64,000 nt of DNA from an uncultured Bryobacteraceae bacterium (GCA_937924525.1 CALDSU010000014.1:328983-392982), one strand, 5' to 3'. Positions 1-9,510 are shown, numbered from the stretch's first letter. Program-made: numbers and translations. The notes: a model not told the origin generated them from the letters alone.

Positions 1-223
1 AAATGCCCTCGAGGCAGAGCACCAGGTGTCCCAGGTCCGCGATCGAAGCATGTCCGTATTGGAAGTAGTAACTGTCCAAAAAGGACTTCTCGTCGTGGCT
101 CCGCACCCACGCGAGCGACTGGCGGATCGAATCGGCTGAGCGGCTATAACGGGCGAGCGCGTAGGCGCATTTTTCCGGCGGCATGGGGCCCACGGCCACT
201 ACGCGCCGCGATTCCGAGGACAT
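1..223 (-). CDS. thyX: FAD-dependent thymidylate synthase (ThyX), N-terminal part, cut by left edge
   Basis: Reading the minus strand from ATG at 223 gives an open frame of 74 codons running off the window. It begins MSSESRRVVAVGPMPPEKC and contains an ARYSRSADS segment, a region rich in FLDSYYFQYGHASIAD, and LGHLVLCLEGI. The Y-G-H-A-S-I-A-D element matches the ThyX pattern (YGHxSxxEH) at the flavin/dUMP site. ThyX makes dTMP from dUMP with methylene-THF, FAD and NADPH. The glutamate usually found in the motif is Asp here, as I recall from the longer two-domain ThyX-like proteins; with only the N-terminus visible I cannot decide between the short tetrameric form and the long form. It diverges from dut with only 22 bp between start codons. 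Together with dut and dcd it gives a dCTP-to-dTMP supply route. Confidence 0.75.
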   Translation of the reverse strand, partial: MSSESRRVVAVGPMPPEKCAYALARYSRSADSIRQSLAWVRSHDEKSFLDSYYFQYGHASIADLGHLVLCLEGI

Positions 224-245
224 CAGTCCGCTATCATAGCGCTCT

Positions 246-677
246 ATGCGCGTGCGGATCCGCCGTTTGACGCCCGAAGCCCACCTGCCCGAATATGCGC
301 ACGGCCCCGGCGAAGACGCCGGCATGGACCTGCGGTCGATCGAAGAAACCGTGCTGGAACCGCACGTTCCCCGCGCGGTGGCCACCGGCCTCTCCATTGA
401 GTTGCCGCCCGGTTTCGAGGCGCAGGTACGCCCGCGGAGCGGCCTGGCGGCGCGTCACGCCATCACCGTGCCCAACAGCCCGGGCACCATCGACCCCGGC
501 TACCGCGGGGAAATCAAGGTCATCCTGCTCAATCTCGGCACGGAGCCGTACACGGTGCGGCCGGGCGACCGTATCGCGCAACTGGTGGTCGCCCGCTACG
601 AGCCGGTCGAATGGGATGAAGGGGAGCTGAATCACTCCCGCCGCGGCGCGGGCGGGTTGGGGTCGTCGGGTCGCTAG
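246..677 (+). CDS. dut: deoxyuridine 5'-triphosphate nucleotidohydrolase (dUTPase)
   Basis: 143 residues, the usual size of a trimeric dUTPase, which converts dUTP to dUMP and pyrophosphate. The five family motifs are in order: AGMDLRS near residue 26 (motif 1, usually AGYDL), RPRSGLA near 63 (motif 2), the [16 protein letters not shown] loop near 77-92 that binds uracil and deoxyribose (motif 3), [11 protein letters not shown] near 109 (motif 4), and a C-terminal [11 protein letters not shown] (motif 5, the glycine-rich arm that closes over the phosphates). The ATG at 246 gives a full-length N-terminus; no strong ribosome-binding site precedes it. It diverges from thyX and converges with dcd, so its product, dUMP, is the substrate of the gene on one side and its substrate, dUTP, the product of the gene on the other. 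Confidence 0.93.
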   Translation: MRVRIRRLTPEAHLPEYAHGPGEDAGMDLRSIEETVLEPHVPRAVATGLSIELPPGFEAQVRPRSGLAARHAITVPNSPGTIDPGYRGEIKVILLNLGTEPYTVRPGDRIAQLVVARYEPVEWDEGELNHSRRGAGGLGSSGR

Positions 678-705
678 CTTCGCACGGACCGCATGCCCGC
701 CGTGG

Positions 706-1290
706 CTACTCCTGCGGCGTGTTGCGGACTTCGCTGACCAGCTTGCTGGCCAGCGGACTGGTCTGACCGGCGTATTTGTTGTTCTTCTTCTCGCGATAGG
801 AGATTTCCGCCGGCGTCGTCAACTGTTCAAACGTGAACGAGCAGATGCGCATGCCCGGGTACAAGGCCACGGGCATGCGGCCGAGATTGCTGAGTTCCAG
901 CGTCGCCTTGCCGATCCACCCCGGCTCAAACAAACCGGCGGTGCCGTGCACGATGATCCCGATGCGGCCCAGGCTGGAGCGGCCTTCAAGACGGCCGAGC
1001 AAGTCCCGGTCCAACTCCAGGGTCTCGTGGGTGATGGCGAGGACAAAATCGCGCGGCTGTAGGACAAAGGGCTCGCCGGGCGTCACTTTGACCGAGCGCA
1101 TCATGTCCTGGACGCTGCCGGCGTCGCGCAGGTCGATGTAGGGATGACGGCTGTACTCGAAGACGCTGAACTCTTCCCCCAGCCGGAAATCGACCGAGCA
1201 GGAGCCGAACTGCTCGGGCGCGGGAGAGGGCGTAATGCGGATCTTTCCCGCCGCCAGGTACCGCTTGATGTCCGCGTCCGAAAGGACCAT
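706..1290 (-). CDS. dcd: dCTP deaminase
   Basis: 194 residues, dUTPase-fold. The protein starts MVLSDADIKRYLAAGKI, typical of Dcd. It carries FVLAITHETLEL, the RLEGRSSLGRIGI segment with the conserved Ser and Arg of the active site, and HGTAGLFEPGW followed by TLELSNLG, where the Glu is the general base/acid that deaminates cytosine. The tail has the KYAGQ element that folds over the nucleotide. The enzyme yields dUTP from dCTP; some homologues also hydrolyse the triphosphate (bifunctional DCD-DUT), but a separate dUTPase next door makes the mono-functional enzyme more likely. It converges with dut, the stops being 28 bp apart. Confidence 0.93.
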   Translation of the reverse strand: MVLSDADIKRYLAAGKIRITPSPAPEQFGSCSVDFRLGEEFSVFEYSRHPYIDLRDAGSVQDMMRSVKVTPGEPFVLQPRDFVLAITHETLELDRDLLGRLEGRSSLGRIGIIVHGTAGLFEPGWIGKATLELSNLGRMPVALYPGMRICSFTFEQLTTPAEISYREKKNNKYAGQTSPLASKLVSEVRNTPQE

Positions 1291-1414
1291 AAGGGGCGAT
1301 TGTACCGCCGCGCGGCGCCGCTGGCGCGGTGAGACCTTTTGCGCGGCCGCTGCCTGTGGCCGGCCCGGAGGCGCGTTGGTATACTGAGCCGCGGTTGGAG
1401 GAAGGGAGAGGCAG

Positions 1415-2776
1415 ATGGATCGCAGACAGTTTCTGGCCGTGTCCGGCGCGCAGGCGGCTCTGCCGAAGCGCCGGCCGAATGTGCTTTATATTCACTCCCA
1501 CGACACCGGGCGTTACATTCAACCCTATGGCCACCCGGTGGCGACCCCGAACCTCCAGCGGTTCGCCGAGGGCGGGGTGTTGTTTCGCCGCGCCTTTAGC
1601 GCCGCGCCGACTTGCAGTCCCAGCCGTGCGGCCCTGCTGACCGGCCAGTGCGCGCACCGAAATGGGATGTTCGGCCTGGCGCACCGAGGGTTCCGCCTGC
1701 ACGATCCCCGCCAGCATCTCGCCTGGTTTCTCCAAAGCCATGGCTACCGGACGGCGCTCTGCAACATCCAGCACGAAGCCAGGCGCGAGCACACCGCTGC
1801 CCTGGGATACGCCGAGGCGCTGACGCCGAAAATCCTTCCCGGCGAGCAGGCGGCGGAAGTGGCCGCGCGCTTCCTGCGCGAGAAACCGCGGGAGCCGTTT
1901 TTCCTCGCCTGCGGTTTCCAGGAGACCCACCGCGAGTTTCGGCCGGCCGGACCGGCGGAGGACCCGCGCTACCCGCTTCCGCCCGCGCCGCTGCCGGACG
2001 AACCGGCCATCCGGCAGGACATGGCGAACTTCAAGGCATCCGCCCGCGTGCTGGACGCGGCTATGGGGCAGGTCTTCGAGGCGCTCGCGCGCGCCGGCCT
2101 GGAAGAAAACACCCTCGTGATCTGCACCACGGACCACGGCATTCCCTTTCCGGCCATGAAGTGCAACCTCACCGACCACGGCATCGGCGTGATGCTCATG
2201 CTGCGCGGTCCCGGCGGTTTTCGGGGCGGCGCGGTCAGCGACGCGCTGGTCTCGCACCTGGACGTGTTTCCGACGCTCTGCGAAATTCTGGACCTGCCCA
2301 AGCCGGACTGGCTGGAGGGCCGGTCCCTCTTGCCCCTGGTGCGCGGGGAACGCGGCGAGATCCGGGACGAAGTGTTCGCCGAGGTCTCCTACCACGCCGC
2401 CTACCAGCCCATGCGCGCCGTGCGCACCAGCCGCTGGAAGTACATCCGCCATTTCGACGGCCGCTCGACGCCGAACCTGCCCAATTGCGACGACGGACTG
2501 AGCAAGAGCGCCTGGCTGGAAGCGGGATGGCGCACCCGCCCGACGCCGCGCGAGGAACTCTACGACCTGGCCTTCGATCCGAACGAGAGCCACAACCTGG
2601 CGGACGGCGCTCACCCGCCACATCCCGAACTGGCCGGGATGCGCCGCCGTCTGGAAACGTGGATGCGAAACACCGGCGATCCGCTGCTCCAAGGCAGCGT
2701 GCCCGCCCCGAGCGGCGCCGCGGTGAACGACCCGGAGGGCCTCTCGCCTCGGGAGAAGCCCCGCACGCTGCCGTGA
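1415..2776 (+). CDS. type I sulfatase
   Basis: 453-residue arylsulfatase-family hydrolase. The first 16 residues (MDRRQFLAVSGAQAAL) look like a shortened Tat-type leader with the RR pair. The mature part opens with RPNVLYIHSHDTGRY, the first metal-ligand strand; the usual Asp-Asp pair is replaced by HSHD. The catalytic signature is CSPSRAALLTGQ with Cys67 as the residue converted to formylglycine. Later metal and sulfate ligands are seen in TTDHGIPFP near residue 240 and in the TDHGIG strand. A good ribosome-binding site (GGAAGGGAGAGG) precedes the ATG. Substrate cannot be read from sequence; polysaccharide or glycan sulfate esters are usual for this family in Acidobacteriota. A degraded sialidase gene follows on the same strand. 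Confidence 0.9.
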   Translation: MDRRQFLAVSGAQAALPKRRPNVLYIHSHDTGRYIQPYGHPVATPNLQRFAEGGVLFRRAFSAAPTCSPSRAALLTGQCAHRNGMFGLAHRGFRLHDPRQHLAWFLQSHGYRTALCNIQHEARREHTAALGYAEALTPKILPGEQAAEVAARFLREKPREPFFLACGFQETHREFRPAGPAEDPRYPLPPAPLPDEPAIRQDMANFKASARVLDAAMGQVFEALARAGLEENTLVICTTDHGIPFPAMKCNLTDHGIGVMLMLRGPGGFRGGAVSDALVSHLDVFPTLCEILDLPKPDWLEGRSLLPLVRGERGEIRDEVFAEVSYHAAYQPMRAVRTSRWKYIRHFDGRSTPNLPNCDDGLSKSAWLEAGWRTRPTPREELYDLAFDPNESHNLADGAHPPHPELAGMRRRLETWMRNTGDPLLQGSVPAPSGAAVNDPEGLSPREKPRTLP

Positions 2777-2863
2777 CGCCGGGCGAAACGCCGCGTTGCC
2801 GAAGGCGGCGGCCGCCCCTGGGAGATGCCTTCGGTGCGCGCTCGCGGCGCCGATCTGCGTCAC

Positions 2864-3983
2864 GATGCAGGAGGAGACTCGGGCATTCGTGACGAGAATC
2901 GTGCTGGCCGCTCTGGCGCTACCGGCCCTGCTGAGCGCGGGGAAGGCGTTCTGTGAACCGTACTCTTCCGCGCCGGGGAGGGCGGCTACCACGCCTACCG
3001 GATTCCCGCGCGGCGGGCTAATCAGCAAAACACACTGCTCGCGTTCTGCGAAGGCCGCAAAGTCTCCCGCAGCGACGCCGGCGACATCGACGTCCTGCTG
3101 CGCCGCTGCACGGACGGGGGCAGAACCTGGACCGCGGCCGTTCCGTTAGCCGACCACGGACCCGACACCCTTGGCAATCCCGCTCCCGTCCAGGACCGCC
3201 AGACCAAAACCATCTGGCTGCTGCTCACCGGCAACCCCGGCGACACGAATGAGCACGAGATCATCGAGACGGGAGCGCGGGGCACCCGCACCGTTTGGGT
3301 CCTGGCGAGCCGCGATGACGGCCGCACCTGGTCCCGGCCCGCCGAGATCACCCGCGACGTCAAGCCCGGCGACTGGACCTGGTACGCCACCGGCCGGTGA
3401 ACGGCATCCAGACCCGGTCCGGGCGCCTGGTCGTCCCCTGCAACCATGAAGTGAAGGCCACCGCGGCTTCTTCTCTCACGTCATCGACAGCGACGATCAC
3501 GGCCAAAGCTGGAAGCTGGGCGGCAAAACCGCCGAGTTCACCAAGGAAAGCACCGTGGCGGAGTTGAGCGACGGCACCTGGTTGCTGAACATGCGCCGTT
3601 ACGCTCGGCGCTACCGCCGCGCCGTGGCGTTCAGCAAGGACGAAGGCCTCACCTGGTCGCCCCCCAGCTTCGACGAAACGCTGATCGAGCCGGTGCGCCA
3701 GGCCAGCCTGCTCCGCTACCCGAAGGGCAAAAGGCGGTTACTGTTTTCCAACCCCGCCGCGGAGACCCGTGTGCGCCTGACGGTGCGCCTGAGCGAGGAC
3801 GATGGCAAGACCTGGCAGTACTCGCGGGTGGTGCATGAAGGGCCGTCGGCGTACTCCTCGCTGGCGGCGACGCGCGGCGGCGCCGTCGGGCTGCTCTATG
3901 AGAAAGGAGAGCGGGAGCCGTACGAAACCATCACGTTCGCGCGCTTCCCGCTGAACTGGCTGCGGCGGCGACCCCGGGAATGA
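2864..3983 (+). pseudogene. sialidase (BNR/Asp-box) family, frameshifted
   Basis: No single frame covers this gene, but joining three frames rebuilds a secreted sialidase. From ATG 2864 there is a hydrophobic leader (IVLAALALPALLSAG). At about 2962 the frame shifts and VLFRAGEGGYHAYRIPA appears, the RIP motif of exo-sialidases, followed by LLAFCEGRKVSRSDAGDID. Asp boxes CTDGGRTW and SRDDGRTW follow. Near 3398 a second shift leads into GPVNGIQTRSGRLVVPCNHE, and near 3452 a third leads into FFSHVIDSDDHGQSW and on to the in-frame C-terminal part from 3555, with two more Asp boxes (SKDEGLTW, SEDDGKTW). Several independent lesions suggest a decaying gene, though sequencing indels cannot be excluded. 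It lies downstream of the sulfatase, an arrangement typical of glycan-processing loci. Confidence 0.75.
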
Positions 3984-3993
3984 GCCGGACCGG

Positions 3994-4284
3994 CTACCAG
4001 GCCAGGGTCCCGCTGCGCGGCTCCTCCTCGGGGTTGGGCAGATAGAGTACTTTGCAATGTTCACACCGGTAGATCTCGGCATCGGGGCCGAACTTCCGCT
4101 TCACTTCGTCCCCGAAAAAGTACCAGCGCTTGAGGTGGCCGGCGCAAATGTTGTTCTTGGCGTCCTTTTCGTTGCAGGCGCGCTGCCTGAGCAGCCGGAT
4201 CTTGACCTTGGTTCCATCGCCCAGGGTGGCCACGACGCTGGGGTCCGGAGCGCTTGCCACGGGCGCGTTGGTTTCTTCAGCCAT
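3994..4284 (-). CDS. small conserved-looking protein with two Cys pairs
   Basis: 96 residues, family not recognised. The N-terminal third is disordered-looking (MAEETNAPVASAPDPS). The core has a Cys-x10-Cys spacing (RACNEKDAKNNICAG) and then YRCEHCKVLYLP, a Cys-x2-Cys knuckle. Four cysteines in this arrangement could form a small zinc ribbon; that is inference. A ribosome-binding site (GGGAG) lies 9 nt before the ATG at 4284, which with the compact, charged composition supports a real gene. It sits between the sialidase remnant (opposite strand) and the amidohydrolase (same strand, gap about 110 bp). Confidence 0.65.
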   Translation of the reverse strand: MAEETNAPVASAPDPSVVATLGDGTKVKIRLLRQRACNEKDAKNNICAGHLKRWYFFGDEVKRKFGPDAEIYRCEHCKVLYLPNPEEEPRSGTLAW

Positions 4285-4398
4285 GCTTGGTTCTCCCGCC
4301 GGGGCGCCCGGAGCGTGAACCTCCGCTCCGCGAAGGTCACGTAGGCACTCCCGCTTTTCTCATTGGAGCAGAGTGCGAGCGGGCCGTGGGAGGAGCGC

Positions 4399-5700
4399 TC
4401 ACGGGCGAGCCGGCAGACGGGCCCGGACTCCGGCGCTGAGCGTCCCGTCCCAGGCGGCGGCCTGCGGTTCGTAATTCTTTGGCAGTTTGTCCCAGTCTTG
4501 CCGGGTCAGGCCGTTTAGATCGTAGACCACCTTGCCGTCGAGAATCGTGAGTTCGCACTCCAGTTTCTGGGCGCCCTTCATCCGCGCGCCATACACATCG
4601 GTGAAGCCGAAGTCTCCTTTATGCAGGCGCAGCACGGCTACGTCGGCGGGCGCTCCCACCGTCAGGTGCCCGTACTGGGTCAGGTTCATTTGCCGCGCCG
4701 GGTGCCAGGTGGACCGGAGAATGACGTCATCCAAAGGCAATCCCAGGTTCAGGAACTTCGACATGACATTCAGCATGTCCTTCATGCCCGCGTTCATGCT
4801 GCCGATGTGGAGGTCGGTGGAGATCGAGTCCGGCCGGAACCCCGCCTTGATGGCGGGCGCCGCGTGTCGCCACACGAAACTGCCGCCGCCGTGGCCGACA
4901 TCGAAGATCACGCCGCGCTTCTGCGCGTCGAAGAGGTACTGGCGGAAATTGCCGCGGGCGTCCAGCATGGGAACCCAGGCCAGAAACGTATGGGTATAGA
5001 TGTCGCCCGGCCGCAGCTTCTTTAGGACCAGGTCTTCAAAGGGGCGCTCGGTCCGGAACGCGCCGAAATCGACCATCAGCGGCAGGCCGGCCAACCTACC
5101 CGCCTCCAGACCGCGGTCGACCGCGACCCATTCCGGCCCCTGGTAGTGCGCGGTCTTGATCCCCACGACCACTCCTTTGTGCTTCTTCGCCATGTTCGCG
5201 GTCGCCTCAGGGTCCATGTCCTGGATGTTCTGTTCGATGGGGCCGCCGCCCATGCCTTTGCCAACGATGTTCAGCATGGCGTAAACGCGAGTCTTGGAGC
5301 GGTCGATCACCCGGTCTTTGAAATCCTCGAAATTGCGCCAGCCGGAGGATCCGGCGTCGACCACGGTCGTCACGCCCACCCGGAGGGTGTGGCCGTCCGG
5401 ATAAACGCTGTTGTCTCCGGAGTAGGCGCCGCGCATGCCAGTGCCCGCATACACGTGTACATGGATATCCACCAACCCGGGCGTCACGTACAAGCCGGAA
5501 ACATCGACAACCTTCGCCGCCTGGGAGGCGGGAATGCTGGCGGCCACCGCGGCGATTTTGTGGTCCTTAATGGCTACGTCCCGGACCGCGTTGATCTGAT
5601 TCTTCCCGTCGAGAACATGGCCGCCCTTCAGGAGCAGGTCGTACCGCGGCTGGGCGGCCGCTACGGTGAGGGTGGTGAAAAGAAGGATTGCAAACCTCAT
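4399..5700 (-). CDS. exported amidohydrolase/deacetylase-family metallohydrolase
   Basis: 433 residues. A signal peptide (MRFAILLFTTLTVAAAQ) is followed by YDLLLKGGHVLDG, the composite beta-sandwich start of the amidohydrolase superfamily. The metal motif VDIHVHVYAG near residue 80 (HxH) opens the TIM barrel. Further ligands are in GIKTAHYQGPEW (bridging Lys or His region), DIYTHTFLAW and FDVGHGGGSF, with a late Asp in SISTDLHIGS. The C-terminus returns to the sandwich (GAPADVAVLRL, LTILDGKVVYD). The sequence resembles the amidohydrolase/deacetylase subgroup related to dihydroorotase and D-amino-acid deacetylases. The substrate is unknown. The exported location suggests degradation of an extracellular amide or N-acyl compound. 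Confidence 0.85.
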   Translation of the reverse strand: MRFAILLFTTLTVAAAQPRYDLLLKGGHVLDGKNQINAVRDVAIKDHKIAAVAASIPASQAAKVVDVSGLYVTPGLVDIHVHVYAGTGMRGAYSGDNSVYPDGHTLRVGVTTVVDAGSSGWRNFEDFKDRVIDRSKTRVYAMLNIVGKGMGGGPIEQNIQDMDPEATANMAKKHKGVVVGIKTAHYQGPEWVAVDRGLEAGRLAGLPLMVDFGAFRTERPFEDLVLKKLRPGDIYTHTFLAWVPMLDARGNFRQYLFDAQKRGVIFDVGHGGGSFVWRHAAPAIKAGFRPDSISTDLHIGSMNAGMKDMLNVMSKFLNLGLPLDDVILRSTWHPARQMNLTQYGHLTVGAPADVAVLRLHKGDFGFTDVYGARMKGAQKLECELTILDGKVVYDLNGLTRQDWDKLPKNYEPQAAAWDGTLSAGVRARLPARP

Positions 5701-5937
5701 GGGACGTTATTGTACCCACTTCAGCCACGGTGAATGGCTGGCCGGCCGCCGCAGGTGGCTTGGGGGATATGCCCCGACCGCGCAGCAACGCGGGCCGGGG
5801 TGTTGAGATTTCCCCCAACCGGGGTCCGCGCGCCGGTTCTAACCGTCATAGTTTTCAATCAGAACCAACCGGGTGGAGCGTGGCACGAAAAATGCCGCTT
5901 TGGAGACAGCAATCCAACCGATGACCCCGAGGCATGA

Positions 5938-8900
5938 ATGAGCCGAGTCAAGACAGCCATAGACGGAAACGAAGCGGCTGCGTACGTTGCCCACAAGATT
6001 AACGAAGTTATTGCTATCTATCCGATTACCCCCTCCTCCAACATGGGGGAATGGGCCGACCAGTGGTCGAGCGAGGGGAAAACGAACATCTGGGGAACCG
6101 TACCGACGGTGATCGAGATGCAGTCCGAGGGCGGCGCGGCGGGCGCGCTGCACGGGGCGTTGCAGACCGGGGCGCTAGGCACGACGTTTACCGCGTCGCA
6201 GGGTCTGCTGCTGATGATCCCCAACATGTTTAAGATCGCGGGCGAACTGACGCCGGCGGTGATTCACGTGGCGGCGCGCGCGCTGGCCGCGCATGCGTTG
6301 TCGATTTTCGGCGACCATCAGGACGTCATGGCCTGCCGAAGCACCGGCTTTGCGATGCTGAGCTCCTGTTCGGTGCAGGAGGTGCTGGATTTCGCGCTGA
6401 TTTCGCAGGCGGCGTCGCTCGAGTCGCGGGTGCCGTTTCTCCACTTCTTCGACGGGTTCCGGACCTCGCATGAAGTGAACAAGATCGAATTGCTCGACCC
6501 GGAAGACCTGGCCGCGCTGCTGGATGAGAAGCTGATCAAAGCGCATCGGGAGCGCGCGATGACCCCGGAAAAGCCCGTACTCCGCGGCACGGCGCAGAAT
6601 CCGGACGTGTACTTCCAGTGCCGGGAGACGGTGAACCCGTACTATCTGGCGGCTCCGACCATCGTGCAAAACGTGATGGACCGGTTTGCCGCGCGAGTAG
6701 GCCGCCAATATCGCCTGTTTGACTACGTGGGCGCTCCGGACGCGACCCGCGTGCTGGTGCTGATGGGCTCCGGCGCGGAGACGGCGCAGGAGACGGTTGA
6801 GTACCTGAACGGCCAGGGCGAGAAGGTGGGCGTGTTGAAAGTACGCCTATTCCGCCCGTTCAGCGTCGAGCATTTCGTCAAGGCGCTGCCGCCGACCGTC
6901 GAGGCGCTGGCGGTGCTGGATCGCACCAAGGAGCCCGGCGCCATCGGCGAGCCGCTGTACCAGGATGTCGTCACCGCGCTGGCCGAAGCCCCGGCGGGTT
7001 CGCCCCGCCCGCGCGTGCTCGGCGGCCGGTACGGGCTTTCCTCCAAAGAATTCACTCCGGCCATGATCAAGGGCGTGCTCGATCATCTTGCTTCCGCGCG
7101 TCCCAAGAATCACTTTACCGTCGGCATCGTGGACGACGTCACTCATACCAGCCTCGACTATGACCCGGATTTCTCGACGGAAGATCCGGCCACGGTGCGA
7201 TGCATTTTTTACGGCCTCGGTGCCGACGGTACCGTCGGAGCAAACAAGAACTCCATCAAGATCATTGGCGAGGAAACCGACAATTATGCGCAGGGCTACT
7301 TCGTCTACGACTCGAAGAAGTCCGGCGCGGTCACGATTTCCCACCTGCGGTTCGGACCGAAGCCGATCCGGTCCAGCTATCTGATCTCGAAGGCCAATTT
7401 CGTGGCGTGCCACCAGTTCGTATTCCTGGAGAAACTGGACGTGCTGGGTCCAGCCATGCCCGGGGCGACTTTCCTGCTGAACAGCCCCTACCCCGCCGAC
7501 GAAGTGTGGGACCACCTGCCCCGCAAGGTGCAGGAGGAGATCATCGCCAAGAAGCTGAAGTTCTACGTGATCGACGGCTACCAGGTGGCCAGGGAAGCTC
7601 AGATGGGCACCCGCGTGAACACGATCATGCAGACGTGTTTCTTCGCGATCAGCGGGATTCTGCCCCGCGAGGAAGCGATCGCGCAGATCAAAAAATCGAT
7701 TCAAAAGACTTACGGCAAACGGGGTGAATCGGTGGTGAAGAAGAACTTCGCCGCAGTGGACGCCGCGCTGAGCCACCTGCATGAAGTGAAAGTGCCCGAG
7801 GCGCCGACCGGCAAGATCGAGATGCGGCCGCCCGTGCCCGCCGCGGCGCCGGAGTTTGTCCGGACGGTGCTGGGTCCGATCATCGCCGGTAAAGGCGATA
7901 CGCTGCCGGTGAGCTTGTTGCCCGTGGATGGCACCTTCCCCACCGGGACGACGCAATGGGAGAAGCGCAATATCGCGCTGGAAGTGCCCGTCTGGGACGA
8001 GCAGCTTTGCATCCAGTGCGGCAAATGCGTCCTGGTGTGCCCGCACGCCACCATCCGGGCGAAGGTGTACGCGCCGGAGCATTTGAATGGCGCGCCGAAG
8101 ACGTTCAAGTCCGCCGCGGCGCGGTGGAAGGACTTCAAGGACCAGAAGTATTCGCTCCAGGTCGCGGTGGAGGATTGCACGGGATGCGCGCTATGCGTGG
8201 CCGCCTGTCCCGCCAAGAGCAAGACCGACACCAAGCACCGCGCCATCGACATGATGCCGCAGATCCCGATCCGCGAACAGGAGCGCGAGAACTGGGATTT
8301 CTTCCTGAAGATTCCGGAGACCGACCGGCAGTTGCTGAGCCACTCGCAGGTGAAAGATGTTCAACTGCTCCAGCCGCTGTTCGAGTTCTCCGGCGCCTGC
8401 GCCGGTTGCGGCGAGACCCCATATATTAAGCTGGTCACCCAGCTTTTCGGAGACCGCACGATCATCGGGAACGCAACCGGTTGCTCCTCGATTTACGGAG
8501 GAAACCTGCCCACAACGCCGTATACGTTCAACGCGGAGGGGAGGGGGCCGGCGTGGTCGAACTCCCTGTTCGAAGACAACGCGGAATTCGGCCTGGGCAT
8601 GCGCCTCAGCCTGGACCAGCAGGCCGCGCACGCGCGCACGCTGCTGGCCAAGCTCATCCCGCAACTGGGTGGAGAACTGGTGGGCGAGCTCATCCATGCC
8701 GACCAGACAACCGAGCCGGGGATCATGGCGCAACGGGAGCGGGTGAAGAGGCTGAAGCAACTGCTGGCGGGCATCGATCTGCCGGAGGCCCGCGACTTGC
8801 TAAGCATCGCCGACGCTCTGGTGAAGAAGAGCGTCTGGATTGTCGGCGGCGACGGCTGGGCGTACGACATCGGCTACGGCGGGCTCGACCATGTGCTGTC

Positions 8901-9510
8901 CACCGGCCGCAACGTGAACATTCTGGTGCTGGACACCGAAGTCTATTCGAACACCGGCGGCCAGATGTCCAAAGCGACGCCGCGCGGCGCGGTGGCCAAG
9001 TTCGCCGCGGGAGGCAAACCGGCCGCCAAGAAGGATCTGGCTCTGATGGCCATGATGTACGGCAACGTGTATGTGGCCAAGGTCGCCATGGGCTCCAGCG
9101 ATATGCACACCGTCAAGGCGTTTCTGGAAGCCGAGGCGTACGACGGGCCTTCGCTGATCATCGCCTACAGCCACTGCATCGCGCACGGCTACGACATGGC
9201 GTACGGCCTGGAGCAACAAAAAGCCGCCGTCAACTCCGGATACTGGCCGTTGTTCCGGTACAACCCCACGCTGACAGCGCAGGGTAAAAATCCGTTTGTC
9301 CTCGACTCGCGGGCGCCGTCGCTGCCGCTCGAGAAGTACCTGTACAACGAGACGCGTTACACCATGCTGGTGCACGCCAATCCCGCCCAGGCCCGTAAGC
9401 TGCTGGAGGAGGCCAAGCAGGACGTGATCTCGCAGTGGAAATTCTATGAGCATCTGGCGGCCATGCCAGGCGCGGCCGCCGTCGCGGCGGTGGAGAAGGG
9501 AGAACATTGA
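5938..9510 (+). CDS. nifJ: pyruvate:ferredoxin (flavodoxin) oxidoreductase, single-chain
   Basis: 1190 residues, the full length of homodimeric PFOR. It oxidises pyruvate and CoA to acetyl-CoA and CO2 with reduced ferredoxin or flavodoxin, or works in reverse. Domain order: PFOR domain I with YPITPSSNMGEWADQW near residue 28, domain II (about 260-410), the gamma-like domain (about 415-600), a two-cluster ferredoxin insert with CIQCGKCVLVCP (from Cys691) and CTGCALCVAACP (from Cys747), then the TPP domain with GACAGCGETPY near 820 and GNATGCSSIYGG, and GGDGWAYDIGYGGLDHV. GAGG at 5929-5932 is a fitting ribosome-binding site. The stop TGA (9508-9510) overlaps the start of the next gene by one base, so the two are translationally coupled. 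Confidence 0.96.
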   Translation: MSRVKTAIDGNEAAAYVAHKINEVIAIYPITPSSNMGEWADQWSSEGKTNIWGTVPTVIEMQSEGGAAGALHGALQTGALGTTFTASQGLLLMIPNMFKIAGELTPAVIHVAARALAAHALSIFGDHQDVMACRSTGFAMLSSCSVQEVLDFALISQAASLESRVPFLHFFDGFRTSHEVNKIELLDPEDLAALLDEKLIKAHRERAMTPEKPVLRGTAQNPDVYFQCRETVNPYYLAAPTIVQNVMDRFAARVGRQYRLFDYVGAPDATRVLVLMGSGAETAQETVEYLNGQGEKVGVLKVRLFRPFSVEHFVKALPPTVEALAVLDRTKEPGAIGEPLYQDVVTALAEAPAGSPRPRVLGGRYGLSSKEFTPAMIKGVLDHLASARPKNHFTVGIVDDVTHTSLDYDPDFSTEDPATVRCIFYGLGADGTVGANKNSIKIIGEETDNYAQGYFVYDSKKSGAVTISHLRFGPKPIRSSYLISKANFVACHQFVFLEKLDVLGPAMPGATFLLNSPYPADEVWDHLPRKVQEEIIAKKLKFYVIDGYQVAREAQMGTRVNTIMQTCFFAISGILPREEAIAQIKKSIQKTYGKRGESVVKKNFAAVDAALSHLHEVKVPEAPTGKIEMRPPVPAAAPEFVRTVLGPIIAGKGDTLPVSLLPVDGTFPTGTTQWEKRNIALEVPVWDEQLCIQCGKCVLVCPHATIRAKVYAPEHLNGAPKTFKSAAARWKDFKDQKYSLQVAVEDCTGCALCVAACPAKSKTDTKHRAIDMMPQIPIREQERENWDFFLKIPETDRQLLSHSQVKDVQLLQPLFEFSGACAGCGETPYIKLVTQLFGDRTIIGNATGCSSIYGGNLPTTPYTFNAEGRGPAWSNSLFEDNAEFGLGMRLSLDQQAAHARTLLAKLIPQLGGELVGELIHADQTTEPGIMAQRERVKRLKQLLAGIDLPEARDLLSIADALVKKSVWIVGGDGWAYDIGYGGLDHVLSTGRNVNILVLDTEVYSNTGGQMSKATPRGAVAKFAAGGKPAAKKDLALMAMMYGNVYVAKVAMGSSDMHTVKAFLEAEAYDGPSLIIAYSHCIAHGYDMAYGLEQQKAAVNSGYWPLFRYNPTLTAQGKNPFVLDSRAPSLPLEKYLYNETRYTMLVHANPAQARKLLEEAKQDVISQWKFYEHLAAMPGAAAVAAVEKGEH

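Noticed and set aside
986..3028. A 680-codon minus-strand frame over dcd, sulfatase and sialidase
   Set aside because: It crosses three recognisable loci and has no domain content of its own.
5835..5866. GGTTCT / AGAACC dyad upstream of nifJ as a regulator site
   Set aside because: Only six base pairs with a 20-nt spacer and no match to a known operator; nothing further is seen in the 236-bp gap.
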